In this document: positions 1 through 7,010 of the stretch, piece by piece | Layout: every line of letters begins with the position of its first letter | How positions within the stretch are numbered: position 1 is the stretch's first letter | Assembly (NCBI GenBank): GCA_038326615.1 | Contig: JBBQKF010000049.1 | Span: 1 to 23,383 of the forward strand | Length of the DNA: 23,383 nt | Direction: 5' to 3' | From: JBBQKF01 sp038326615 | Lineage (GTDB): Bacteria > Bacillota > Clostridia > Saccharofermentanales > UBA5734 | Notes under the pieces: generated by a model | Database searches by the model: none | The model's input: only the letters and a program-made list of their open reading frames with translations | Told to the model about the DNA's origin: nothing | Made by a program: the position numbers and the translations under genes

Positions 1-240
1 AAATAGAAGTAAATATAAATAAATATAAATAAATAGAAATAAATAGAAATAAATAGAAATAAATAGAAATAAATAGAAATAAATAGAAATAAATAAAAAT
101 AAATAGAAATAAATAGAAGTAAATAGAAATAAATAGAAATAAATAGAAATAAATAGAGGTAAATAGAAGTAAATAGAAATAAATAGAAATACATAGAAAT
201 AAATAGAAATAAATAGAAATAAATAGAAATAAAAAGACAT
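1..240. repeat. 10-bp minisatellite, about 24 copies, open at the left edge
   Basis: There are twenty-four consecutive 10-bp units with consensus AAATAGAAAT. Variants include AAATATAAAT (11-30), AAATAAAAAT (91), AAATAGAGGT (151), ACATAGAAAT (191) and a degenerate last unit AAAAAGACAT (231). The array already runs at base 1, so its true length is unknown. The + strand carries TAG stops; the - strand is stop-free only because of its composition. No spacers or palindromes are present. The 10-bp period places short A-runs on one helical face, so curvature is possible (inference). I see no gene in 1-351; 241-351 is AT-rich leader sequence with no convincing promoter. Confidence 0.97.
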
Positions 241-351
241 TTACAAAAGAATTAACAAATGACAAAATAGGCGAAATGAAACAAAATTAGCAAAACAAAT
301 CATGAATAATTTTCTATTGATAGTAATCAAAAATTTTTGGGAGGTAATAAA

Positions 352-1266
352 GTGGCAGGATGTGAAGGATGTGCAAGTAAGAACAACTGTTCTACTGAGG
401 TAAAAGAGGGATGTTCCTCTAATAGCACAAATGAAAACGAAAATGAAAATAAGACCAATTCTCATAACCATGGGAATAGTAAGAGTGATTTTATTGAACA
501 ACATCACTTGCTAGCGAGAGTTAAAAGTATTATTGGCATATGCAGCGGTAAAGGAGGCGTAGGGAAATCTCTTGTTACGTCAACACTTGCTGTTATGTTA
601 GCAAAAAAAGGTCTTCAGGTCGGCATTCTCGATGCGGATATTACAGGGCCATCGATCCCTAGGTCTTTTGGACTTAAAGGAAAAATCAAGGGGACTGATG
701 ATGGGATTTTTCCTGCTATGACGCATAACGGAATTCAAATTGTTTCAATAAATCTAATGCTTGATAATACGGAGGCGCCTGTTATATGGCGTGGTCCTGT
801 TGTTGCTGGTGTTGTAAAACAGTTTTGGACTGATGTAATATGGGACGGACTTGATGTTCTTCTTATCGATATGCCGCCTGGCACAGGGGATGTACCATTA
901 ACAATTTTTCAGAGCATACCTCTTGACGGAATAGTAATTGTTACAACCCCGCAAGATCTGGTTTCGATGATTGTCAAAAAAGCACGCAATATGGCTTTGA
1001 TGATGAATGTTAAGGTTTTTGGACTTATTGAAAACATGAGTTATGTTATTTGCCCAGGATGCGATACTCCATATGAATTATTTGGAAAAGGCAAAACTCT
1101 TGAAGCAGCAAAGGAAATGAATGTTCCACTTCTTGATAAAATGCCTATAAATTCAATTTTGACGGAACTTTGCGATAATGGAAGAATGGAAGAACTTGAT
1201 ATTAATCTTCTTCCAAATGCTACAGAAATGCTTGCCGAGTTCATTATAAATAAAGAAGAAGAATAG
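352..1266 (+). CDS. Mrp/NBP35-family Fe-S cluster carrier ATPase
   Basis: Cytosolic P-loop ATPase of the Mrp/ApbC/NBP35 family, which binds and transfers Fe-S clusters to apoproteins. The deviant Walker A SGKGGVGKS is at residues 65-73, followed by DADITGPSIP and the Walker B-like MPPGTGD. The carrier CxxC (CPGC, residues 234-237) is present. The N terminus has CEGC plus two more Cys, as in NBP35-type long forms, then a low-complexity Asn/Glu/Lys and His/Asn linker. I place the start at GTG 352 because GGGAGGT (339-345) lies six bases upstream; an in-frame TTG at 337 would overlap that Shine-Dalgarno. The resulting 304 aa is normal for the family. The client proteins cannot be told from the sequence. 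Confidence 0.93.
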   Translation: MAGCEGCASKNNCSTEVKEGCSSNSTNENENENKTNSHNHGNSKSDFIEQHHLLARVKSIIGICSGKGGVGKSLVTSTLAVMLAKKGLQVGILDADITGPSIPRSFGLKGKIKGTDDGIFPAMTHNGIQIVSINLMLDNTEAPVIWRGPVVAGVVKQFWTDVIWDGLDVLLIDMPPGTGDVPLTIFQSIPLDGIVIVTTPQDLVSMIVKKARNMALMMNVKVFGLIENMSYVICPGCDTPYELFGKGKTLEAAKEMNVPLLDKMPINSILTELCDNGRMEELDINLLPNATEMLAEFIINKEEE

Positions 1267-1344
1267 AATCTTCGTTAGAAGAAGAATAGAATTTTCTTTA
1301 GATGCCAAATAGAATCTTCTTTAGAAGCAAAATAGAAGCGGAAC
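1261..1344. repeat. 23-bp tandem repeat with internal dyads, 3.5 copies
   Basis: Three units start at 1261, 1284 and 1307, with a partial fourth from 1330. The consensus is (G/A)AATAGAATCTTC, then TTTAGAAG and a few more bases. Copies 1 and 3 contain the dyads CTTCgTTaGAAG and CTTCtTTaGAAG, so the RNA could form small hairpins. The array begins inside the last codons of the mrp gene and continues into the 144-bp gap before the lipoprotein gene. It may act as a weak mRNA 3' structure, but there is no U-tract and I do not call a terminator. Confidence 0.85.
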
Positions 1345-1410
1345 TGTAATGCAAAAGAAAGAAAAGAAAAAAATATAGGAGATTTAGTGGGGTTAAATTA
1401 GTGGTGATAA

Positions 1411-1923
1411 ATGTTTAATGGTAAATTAATTTTTAGAAGTCGAGTTGTGCTGATCTTTACACTTTGTATAATTTTTATAATGCTTTCTTCAAGCTGTAGT
1501 AAACCTTATGCGGTCGGTGACATTGTTGACAGTGCGCCAGTTACAACTCTCGTTTTTGAAACAGACAGCTCTGGAGGAGGGGTTGTGTATAGAAAAATAA
1601 ATGACGCTTCCCTTTTGATAGCGCAAGAAGACAACCCGGTTCTGGTTATTTTTTTTGATGGCAGAGCAATATCAAATTCAGCAATCCCATTTACTGAGCA
1701 GCTTTGTGACAGGTTTGCAGAGACGCTTCGAATAATTAGGGTAAATGTTGATGTAGGAGGAGTTAATAGTACTGACGCGGATGAACTTATTAACATGTTC
1801 GAAGTTAAATCATATCCATGGTTTGCACTTTCGTACAAGGGTCAGAGAAAGTCCGCATTTGCTGGCTATAAGCTATCTTCAGAAAAAGACATAATCGATA
1901 TGATTTTGTCAGTTGATAACTGA
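1411..1923 (+). CDS. Thioredoxin-like lipoprotein lacking the CxxC
   Basis: A 170-aa exported protein. Residues 1-28 are a basic start plus hydrophobic stretch ending in LSSSC, so Cys29 is the likely lipidated residue; the lipobox is imperfect, with Ser at -3. The rest resembles a thioredoxin fold: strand NPVLVIFFDG, a helix, strand IIRVNVDV, then FEVKSYPWFALSYKGQ, which matches the cis-Pro region of thioredoxins (V.SyPt...). Where the catalytic WCxxC should follow the first strand, the sequence reads DGRAISNSAIPF, with no cysteines. A redox role is therefore unlikely, and a binding or scaffold role is inferred. ATG 1411 is preceded by GTGGTGAT. The gene is flanked by a repeat-rich gap upstream and a promoter for the next operon downstream, so it may be monocistronic or follow mrp. 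Confidence 0.72.
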   Translation: MFNGKLIFRSRVVLIFTLCIIFIMLSSSCSKPYAVGDIVDSAPVTTLVFETDSSGGGVVYRKINDASLLIAQEDNPVLVIFFDGRAISNSAIPFTEQLCDRFAETLRIIRVNVDVGGVNSTDADELINMFEVKSYPWFALSYKGQRKSAFAGYKLSSEKDIIDMILSVDN

Positions 1924-1928
1924 CGCAA

Positions 1929-1944
1929 GAGTGCGAAAGCATTC
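1929..1944 (+). other. Small GNRA-loop hairpin after the lipoprotein gene
   Basis: GAGTGC-GAAA-GCATTC forms a 6-bp stem with one G-U pair and a GAAA tetraloop, five bases after the stop codon. No U-run follows, so it is not a standard intrinsic terminator; it could stabilise the mRNA 3' end. Confidence 0.35.
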
Positions 1945-1983
1945 AGGTTTCCGTTAATTTAATGACATTCACAATTTAAAATC

Positions 1984-2011
1984 TTGATATTGAGCCTTTT
2001 TTTGTTATAAT
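1984..2011 (+). promoter_or_regulatory. Sigma-A type promoter for the cupin regulator/acyl-CoA synthetase operon
   Basis: TTGATA (1984-1989), a 16-bp spacer and TATAAT (2006-2011). A TG one base before the -10 (TGTTATAAT) makes it an extended -10. It would give a leader of about 75 nt to the AAGGAGGC ribosome site of the XRE-cupin gene. Confidence 0.7.
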
Positions 2012-2092
2012 TAAAGAAGGACATTATCAGGATTTTTATAATTATGGACTAATTAGTTTACAATTTTTGTTAAACTCATTAAGGAGGCACTT

Positions 2093-2659
2093 ATGGAAGA
2101 AAAAATCATTGAAATAGCTCAAAGGCTTAAGGGGATGCGTGATGTACTTGATATCGGAGCACAAGAAATGGCAGATGTTACAGGAGTTTCTTTAGAGGAT
2201 TATTCTACATATGAATCTGGGGAAAAGGATTTTTCGTTTACTTTTCTTTTCAAGGCTGCAAATCGTTTCGGAATTGACATGACGGACTTAATTACCGGCG
2301 AGTCGCCGCATCTTTCAGGATTTTCAATTGTCAGGAAGGGCGAAGGTCTTCCTATCGAAAGAAGAAGAGGATTTAAATATCAAAATATTGCTTACCTTTT
2401 TAAATCAAGAATCTCAGAGCCTTTTATCGTTGAAGCTAAATACGAAAAAGCAAATGCAGATGCTCCTCTTCAATTAAACTCACACCCGGGTCAGGAATTT
2501 GATTATATTTTATCTGGTTCATTGAGGGTGAAAATCGGTGATAACGAAGTTATTTTGAACGAAGGCGATACAATATATTATAATTCTGGTATAAAACATG
2601 GGATGGTCGCCATGAGCGGTGACTGCACATTTATGGCTGTTGTTATGAACGAAAAATAA
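2093..2659 (+). CDS. XRE-family regulator with C-terminal cupin domain
   Basis: A 188-aa cytosolic transcription regulator. Residues ~8-65 form an XRE/Cro-type helix-turn-helix (the segment IGAQEMADVTGVSLEDYSTY matches the two-helix turn). Residues ~115-185 are a small cupin barrel with SHPGQEFDYILSG, EGDTIYYNSGIKH and conserved His/Glu typical of a ligand or metal pocket. Family knowledge: such HTH-cupin proteins sense a small molecule and often control the adjacent gene. Here the neighbour, 49 bases downstream, is an AMP-forming acyl-CoA synthetase on the same transcript, so control of that operon in response to an acyl substrate is a reasonable inference. The start is set by AAGGAGGC at 2081-2088. 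Product class is secure; the ligand is unknown. Confidence 0.9.
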   Translation: MEEKIIEIAQRLKGMRDVLDIGAQEMADVTGVSLEDYSTYESGEKDFSFTFLFKAANRFGIDMTDLITGESPHLSGFSIVRKGEGLPIERRRGFKYQNIAYLFKSRISEPFIVEAKYEKANADAPLQLNSHPGQEFDYILSGSLRVKIGDNEVILNEGDTIYYNSGIKHGMVAMSGDCTFMAVVMNEK

Positions 2660-2708
2660 GAAAAGTTTGAACCCGACTATTAATTTACAGAAATCCGGAG
2701 GAATATTA

Positions 2709-4391
2709 ATGCTGCAATTATATAAAAACTATGTAACCGAGGTTGTTGGAGAAAATGGAGAAATCAAATCCTTCCAGCTAAATACGCCAGAAAATTTTAA
2801 TTTTGCCTATGATATTGTTGATAAAATAGCGCAAAGCGAGCCAGACAGACGAGCTATGACATGGTGCAATGACCATGGTGAAGAAAAAGTATTTACTTTT
2901 GGCGATATGAAACGCGAAAGTGATAAAGCCGCCGCTTTTTTTCAGGATCAGGGAATAAAAAAAGGTGACCGCGTAATGCTTATTCTTATTCGTCACTATC
3001 AATTTTGGTTTTCCATTCTTGCTTTACACAAACTTGGTGCAGTAGCAATTCCTGGAACTAACCAGCTTCAGGTAAAGGACTTAGTTTATAGATTTGAAGC
3101 TGCAAATGTTAACGCTGTAGTTTGCACATCCCTTGGAGAAATTTCTGACCATGTTGAGGTCGCAGCTGAAATTTATGGCAAACTCCCTATAAGAATACTT
3201 GCTAAAGGCAAAAAGGCTGGGTGGCAGTCTTTTGAAGACGGACTTTTAAATGCAAAAGAATTTGTTGCACCTACTGGTGATGAGGCAACGAAAATATCAG
3301 ATGTACTTTTATTATATTTCACTTCAGGAACGACAGGTATGCCAAAGATGGTTATTCATGATCATTCTTATCCGATCGCTCATATAGTAACTGCAAAATA
3401 TTGGCACAAGGTTGATCCTGATGGACTTCATCTGACGGTTTCTGAAACAGGTTGGGCAAAGTCGGTTTGGGGCAAGCTTTATGGGCAGTGGATTATGGAA
3501 GCAGGGATTTTCGTCTATGACATGGACAAATTTGTGCCGAATCTCCTTCTTTCGAAAGTTTCACAATATAAAATCACAACTTTTTGTGCGCCACCGACTA
3601 TTTATAGATTTATGATTAAAGAAGATTTGACAAAATACGACTTGTCTGCTTTACAGCACTGTACAATTGCTGGCGAAGCTTTGAACCCTGAAGTTTATGA
3701 ACAATTCTTAAAGACAACAGGTCTTGAACTTAAAGAGGGTTTTGGTCAGACAGAAACAACACTCAGCGCTGCTACATTTTATTGGATGAAAACCAAGCCA
3801 GGATCAATGGGACTGCCTTCAGCTGCCTATGATGTGTCATTGCTTGATGAAGATGGAACTCCAACTAAACCAGGTCTTGTCGGCGAAATAACAATTCATA
3901 CTGGTGACAAGAAAATTCTTGGAATGTTCCTTGGATATCTCAAGAATGAAGAACTGACAAACATTGTCTGGAGCAATGGTGTATATCATACAGGCGATAC
4001 CGCATGGCAGGACGAAGACGGATATCTTTGGTATGTTGGACGTAAAGACGATATTATCAAAAGTTCGGGTTATCGAATTGGACCATTTGAGGTTGAAAGT
4101 GTTTTAATGGAACATCCTGGAGTTCTGGAATGCGCAATTACAGGCGTGCCAGACCCTGTCAGAGGTCAGTTAATTAAAGCTACTGTTGTTCTTGCAAAAG
4201 GCTATGAACCTAGTGATGAACTTAAAGATGAAATGCAAAATTATGTAAAAACACATACTGCGCCTTATAAATATCCAAGAATTCTCGAATTTGTAAACGA
4301 ACTCCCGAAGACAATTAGTGGTAAAATAAAGAGAACGGATATAAGAAAAGCGCACGAGGATGCTAACAAAAATACACAACAATCTGAGTAA
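2709..4391 (+). CDS. AMP-forming acyl-CoA synthetase (medium-chain type)
   Basis: A 560-aa ANL-superfamily enzyme that activates a carboxylic acid via acyl-adenylate to acyl-CoA. Core motifs are in order: the P-loop YFTSGTTGMPK, EGFGQTET (A5), YHTGDTAWQDEDGYLWY and GRKDDIIKSSGYRIGPFEVE (A7-A8), and PKTISGKIKR near the C terminus with the catalytic Lys (A10). SETGWAKSVWGKLYGQW resembles the medium-chain/acetyl-CoA synthetase branch. The start is ATG 2709 because CCGGAGGA (2695-2702) lies just upstream; an in-frame TTG at 2667 would add 14 residues and has no ribosome site. It is co-transcribed with the XRE-cupin regulator. The substrate (short, medium or aromatic acid) cannot be read from the sequence. 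Confidence 0.93.
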   Translation: MLQLYKNYVTEVVGENGEIKSFQLNTPENFNFAYDIVDKIAQSEPDRRAMTWCNDHGEEKVFTFGDMKRESDKAAAFFQDQGIKKGDRVMLILIRHYQFWFSILALHKLGAVAIPGTNQLQVKDLVYRFEAANVNAVVCTSLGEISDHVEVAAEIYGKLPIRILAKGKKAGWQSFEDGLLNAKEFVAPTGDEATKISDVLLLYFTSGTTGMPKMVIHDHSYPIAHIVTAKYWHKVDPDGLHLTVSETGWAKSVWGKLYGQWIMEAGIFVYDMDKFVPNLLLSKVSQYKITTFCAPPTIYRFMIKEDLTKYDLSALQHCTIAGEALNPEVYEQFLKTTGLELKEGFGQTETTLSAATFYWMKTKPGSMGLPSAAYDVSLLDEDGTPTKPGLVGEITIHTGDKKILGMFLGYLKNEELTNIVWSNGVYHTGDTAWQDEDGYLWYVGRKDDIIKSSGYRIGPFEVESVLMEHPGVLECAITGVPDPVRGQLIKATVVLAKGYEPSDELKDEMQNYVKTHTAPYKYPRILEFVNELPKTISGKIKRTDIRKAHEDANKNTQQSE

Positions 4392-4403
4392 TCCTGAAAA
4401 GAA

Positions 4404-4481
4404 CGGTTTTATCCTTATTTTTCTCCGATAAGCAGCTAATGTTTTATTGCGGAGAAAGTGAAAGATAGCTAAGGATTACCG
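4404..4481. other. Interrupted inverted repeat before the ABC exporter gene
   Basis: Three nested complementary arm pairs are visible: CGGT (4404-4407) with ACCG (4478-4481); ATCCTTA (4411-4417) with TAAGGAT (4470-4476); TTTCTCCG (4420-4427) with CGGAGAAA (4450-4457). A 12-base internal bulge lies on the 3' side. The 78-nt element fills most of the 107-bp gap and ends eight bases before the exporter's AGGA ribosome site. No U-run follows. It could be a leader RNA structure or the remnant of a small inverted-repeat element. Confidence 0.6.
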
Positions 4482-4498
4482 GATAGACAGGAATTAAT

Positions 4499-6391
4499 TT
4501 GAATACGACCCAAAAAGAGGAAAAACAAACAGTAAGTAAAAATTCATGGAACCTTCTTAAATCCATGCTACTTTTTGCCAGGCCATACTGGAAATATATG
4601 GGGGTTACAGTCTTTTCGGTTGTAACGATTTCTGTGCTTCAACTTTGTGCACCAATGATTGTGCGTCAAATGATTAGCATTATTTCTGTAAATGCTGCTA
4701 ATAAGGCTAGTAGTATTACAGCTGCAAAAGATACACAGACATTTTTGTTTCTAACAGGCAAAACAGCTGAAAGTGTTAGATTAGGAGTGCTCCTTGGATT
4801 GATTTATCTTGGAATATCAATTTTTCAAGGATGTCGAACGTATTTTGCGCATAAGGCCGCCTGGGACTTTGTTTCAGACGTCAGGATAAAAGTATACAAA
4901 CATATTCAGGAACTTTCATTAGGCTTTTTTCATAATAGACAAGTTGGTCTTTTAATGTCCCGTGTTGTTAATGATCCTGCAACCCTTGAAGTGCTTGTTG
5001 CTCATGTTGTTCCTGATATTATCGTCAATGTTGTCCTTCTTGTAGGAATTATCATTTTGCTTTTTGCAATTAATCCTATTCTTGCGGGAATTTCGCTTAT
5101 ATTCCTTCCGTTGATATTTTTTAGCATTTATCAGTATTCAACAATCGTGCGACCTTTGTTTAAAAATTCTCAGCAAACTCTTTCTGAACTTAATGCCGTA
5201 GTAGCAGAAGATATTTCTGGCATTCGTGAAATTCAAGCCTTTAATCAACAAGAACGAGAAGGACTGCGTGTTACTGATCATTCCGTTAGATATGCAAAGG
5301 TTGTGATGAATGCCTTAACAAAAGGTGCGATTTACCATCCACGAATTGAGTTTTTCAATAATCTAACAACCGCTGTTGTTCTCGCAAGTGGAGGTATTCT
5401 TGCTTTTTCAGGAAAAATCCAAGTTGCTGACCTTATTGCATTTATGCTCTATTTAGGTTTATTACAAGGCCCGGTATCTGCTATGGGAAGGCTAAATGAA
5501 GACTTTCAAAACGCAATGGCTAGCATTGAAAGATTTGATGAATTGCTTTCTATCAAAAGTGATGTTGTTGAAGATGAAAAGGCTTTAACTGACATTAAAA
5601 TTGCCGGGAATGTTACTTTCGAAAACGTGTGTTTTTCATACATAGAAGACACGGATGTTCTTAGAAATGTTAGTTTCAGCGTTTCTCCTGGTAAAATGGT
5701 TGCAATAGTAGGGCCTACAGGAGCCGGCAAATCCACAATCGCAAATCTGATGATGAGATTTTATGATTGTGATTCCGGAAATATTACCATCGATGGTTTA
5801 GATATAAGGAAATTTAGTCTACGGACAATTCGTAATAGTGTAAGCATTGTTATGCAGGATATTTTTCTTTTTAACGGTACAGTTGCCGAAAATATTGCGT
5901 ATGGAGTTGACTTAGCTTCTTTTGAAGAAATTAAAAAAGCAGCCCAGATGTCAGGCGCCGAAGAATTCATTCTTGATATGCCATCCGGATATGAAACTTT
6001 AATTGGAGAAAGAGGAGTAAAACTTTCAGGTGGACAAAAACAGAGACTATCAATTGCACGTGCTCTTTTGAGAAATTCACCAATACTTATTCTTGATGAA
6101 GCAACTGCAGCGGTTGATATGCATACAGAAAAGAAAATTCAAGCTGCAATAAGTGAAGTTACAAAGAATCGAAGTACTATTGTTATTGCACACAGGTTGT
6201 CAACAATAATGAATGCCGATGAAATAATTTATCTTAACAATGGAACAATTGTTGAACGGGGAACTCATGAAAAATTGCTTTTAGATGACGGATATTATGC
6301 CAAACTATGGCAACATACGAGTGGACCAAATAAATTCAACAGTGATATTGCTGGTGGATATATATCTAATTCAGATTTCAGCAAGAGCTAA
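4499..6391 (+). CDS. ABC exporter half-transporter (fused membrane and ATPase domains)
   Basis: A 630-aa MsbA/LmrA-type exporter subunit that would work as a homo- or heterodimer in the cytoplasmic membrane. The first ~345 residues form the six-helix transmembrane domain, including an unusually long, polar loop (NAANKASSITAAKDTQTF) between helices 1 and 2. The nucleotide-binding domain follows: Walker A GPTGAGKS (405-412), Q-loop IVMQD, signature KLSGGQKQR, Walker B ILILDEA and H-loop IVIAHRLST, all intact. The start is TTG 4499 with AGGA (4489-4492) six bases upstream; no better in-frame start is visible. No partner half-transporter lies nearby, so a homodimer is likely. The substrate is unknown. 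Confidence 0.93.
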   Translation: MNTTQKEEKQTVSKNSWNLLKSMLLFARPYWKYMGVTVFSVVTISVLQLCAPMIVRQMISIISVNAANKASSITAAKDTQTFLFLTGKTAESVRLGVLLGLIYLGISIFQGCRTYFAHKAAWDFVSDVRIKVYKHIQELSLGFFHNRQVGLLMSRVVNDPATLEVLVAHVVPDIIVNVVLLVGIIILLFAINPILAGISLIFLPLIFFSIYQYSTIVRPLFKNSQQTLSELNAVVAEDISGIREIQAFNQQEREGLRVTDHSVRYAKVVMNALTKGAIYHPRIEFFNNLTTAVVLASGGILAFSGKIQVADLIAFMLYLGLLQGPVSAMGRLNEDFQNAMASIERFDELLSIKSDVVEDEKALTDIKIAGNVTFENVCFSYIEDTDVLRNVSFSVSPGKMVAIVGPTGAGKSTIANLMMRFYDCDSGNITIDGLDIRKFSLRTIRNSVSIVMQDIFLFNGTVAENIAYGVDLASFEEIKKAAQMSGAEEFILDMPSGYETLIGERGVKLSGGQKQRLSIARALLRNSPILILDEATAAVDMHTEKKIQAAISEVTKNRSTIVIAHRLSTIMNADEIIYLNNGTIVERGTHEKLLLDDGYYAKLWQHTSGPNKFNSDIAGGYISNSDFSKS

Positions 6392-6497
6392 GAGCTTAAA
6401 ATGATTTTAGTTAAGGTTAAGAGCTTAAGAAGATATGCTTTATAAGTTATAAGGGATTGAAATTAATATTAAATAAATTTTGAATAATGGAGGATTT

Positions 6498-7010
6498 ATG
6501 TACGAATATAGAAATGCAATTGGTCAAGACAGTCACAGATTTGAAACTTCTGCAACTTCGGCTTTTTCGAGTAAACCTCTAATCCTTGCAGGCGTTGTTA
6601 TCCCTGGAATTGAAGGTCTTGATGGAAATAGCGATGCAGATGTTGTTTTTCATTCGCTAACCAATGCAATATCTGGAATTAGTTGCGTTAATATCCTTGG
6701 CAATGTTTCAGACAAAATGTGCCTCGAAGATAAAATAACTGATAGTAGCGCGTATTTGCTAAAAGCAATTGAAACGTTAGGAGAATACATACTTGTAAAT
6801 GTTTCGTTTTCAATTGAATGCAAAAGACCGCACATTACGCCCTTTATCGATGAAATGCGTAACAGTATTGCATCAATAACTGGACTTGCTCCTGATTCCA
6901 TTGGGATTACAGCAACCTCAGGAGAGGGACTGACGGATTTTGGCAGAGGCCTTGGGATTTCGGCTTTTTGTATCGTAACAGCGAGGAAAAAAATTTATGA
7001 AGAAAATTGA
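6498..7010 (+). CDS. Divergent IspF-like protein (MEcPP synthase homologue)
   Basis: A 170-aa protein homologous along its length to 2-C-methyl-D-erythritol 2,4-cyclodiphosphate synthase of the MEP isoprenoid pathway. The metal ligands match: Asp11 and His13 (QDSHRF) and His52 (ADVVFHSL). The C-terminal ATSGEGLTDFGRGLGI parallels the ATTTEkLGF.GRgEGI signature. Departures are the usual GHSDAD written GNSDAD (Asn44), GDIG written GNVS (Asn69 for Asp), loss of the FPDTD loop, and Lys-to-Thr before the ATS motif. Activity on the MEP substrate is therefore doubtful. The start is ATG 6498 after GGAGGA (6489-6494); TTG 6480 is the longer alternative. Its last 14 bases overlap aroEK, indicating translational coupling. 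A true, drifted ispF is the main alternative. Confidence 0.8.
   Translation: MYEYRNAIGQDSHRFETSATSAFSSKPLILAGVVIPGIEGLDGNSDADVVFHSLTNAISGISCVNILGNVSDKMCLEDKITDSSAYLLKAIETLGEYILVNVSFSIECKRPHITPFIDEMRNSIASITGLAPDSIGITATSGEGLTDFGRGLGISAFCIVTARKKIYEEN

Noticed and set aside
1..240. CRISPR-like array
   Set aside because: The units are contiguous 10-mers with no spacers and no cas genes.
241..507. - strand 88-codon ORF
   Set aside because: Antisense to the mrp start, and its composition reflects AT-rich sequence.
6382..6430. TAAGAGCTTAA direct repeat after the ABC exporter gene
   Set aside because: Two short copies (6389-6399 and near 6418-6428) without a duplicated target, element or U-tract; too little to assign.
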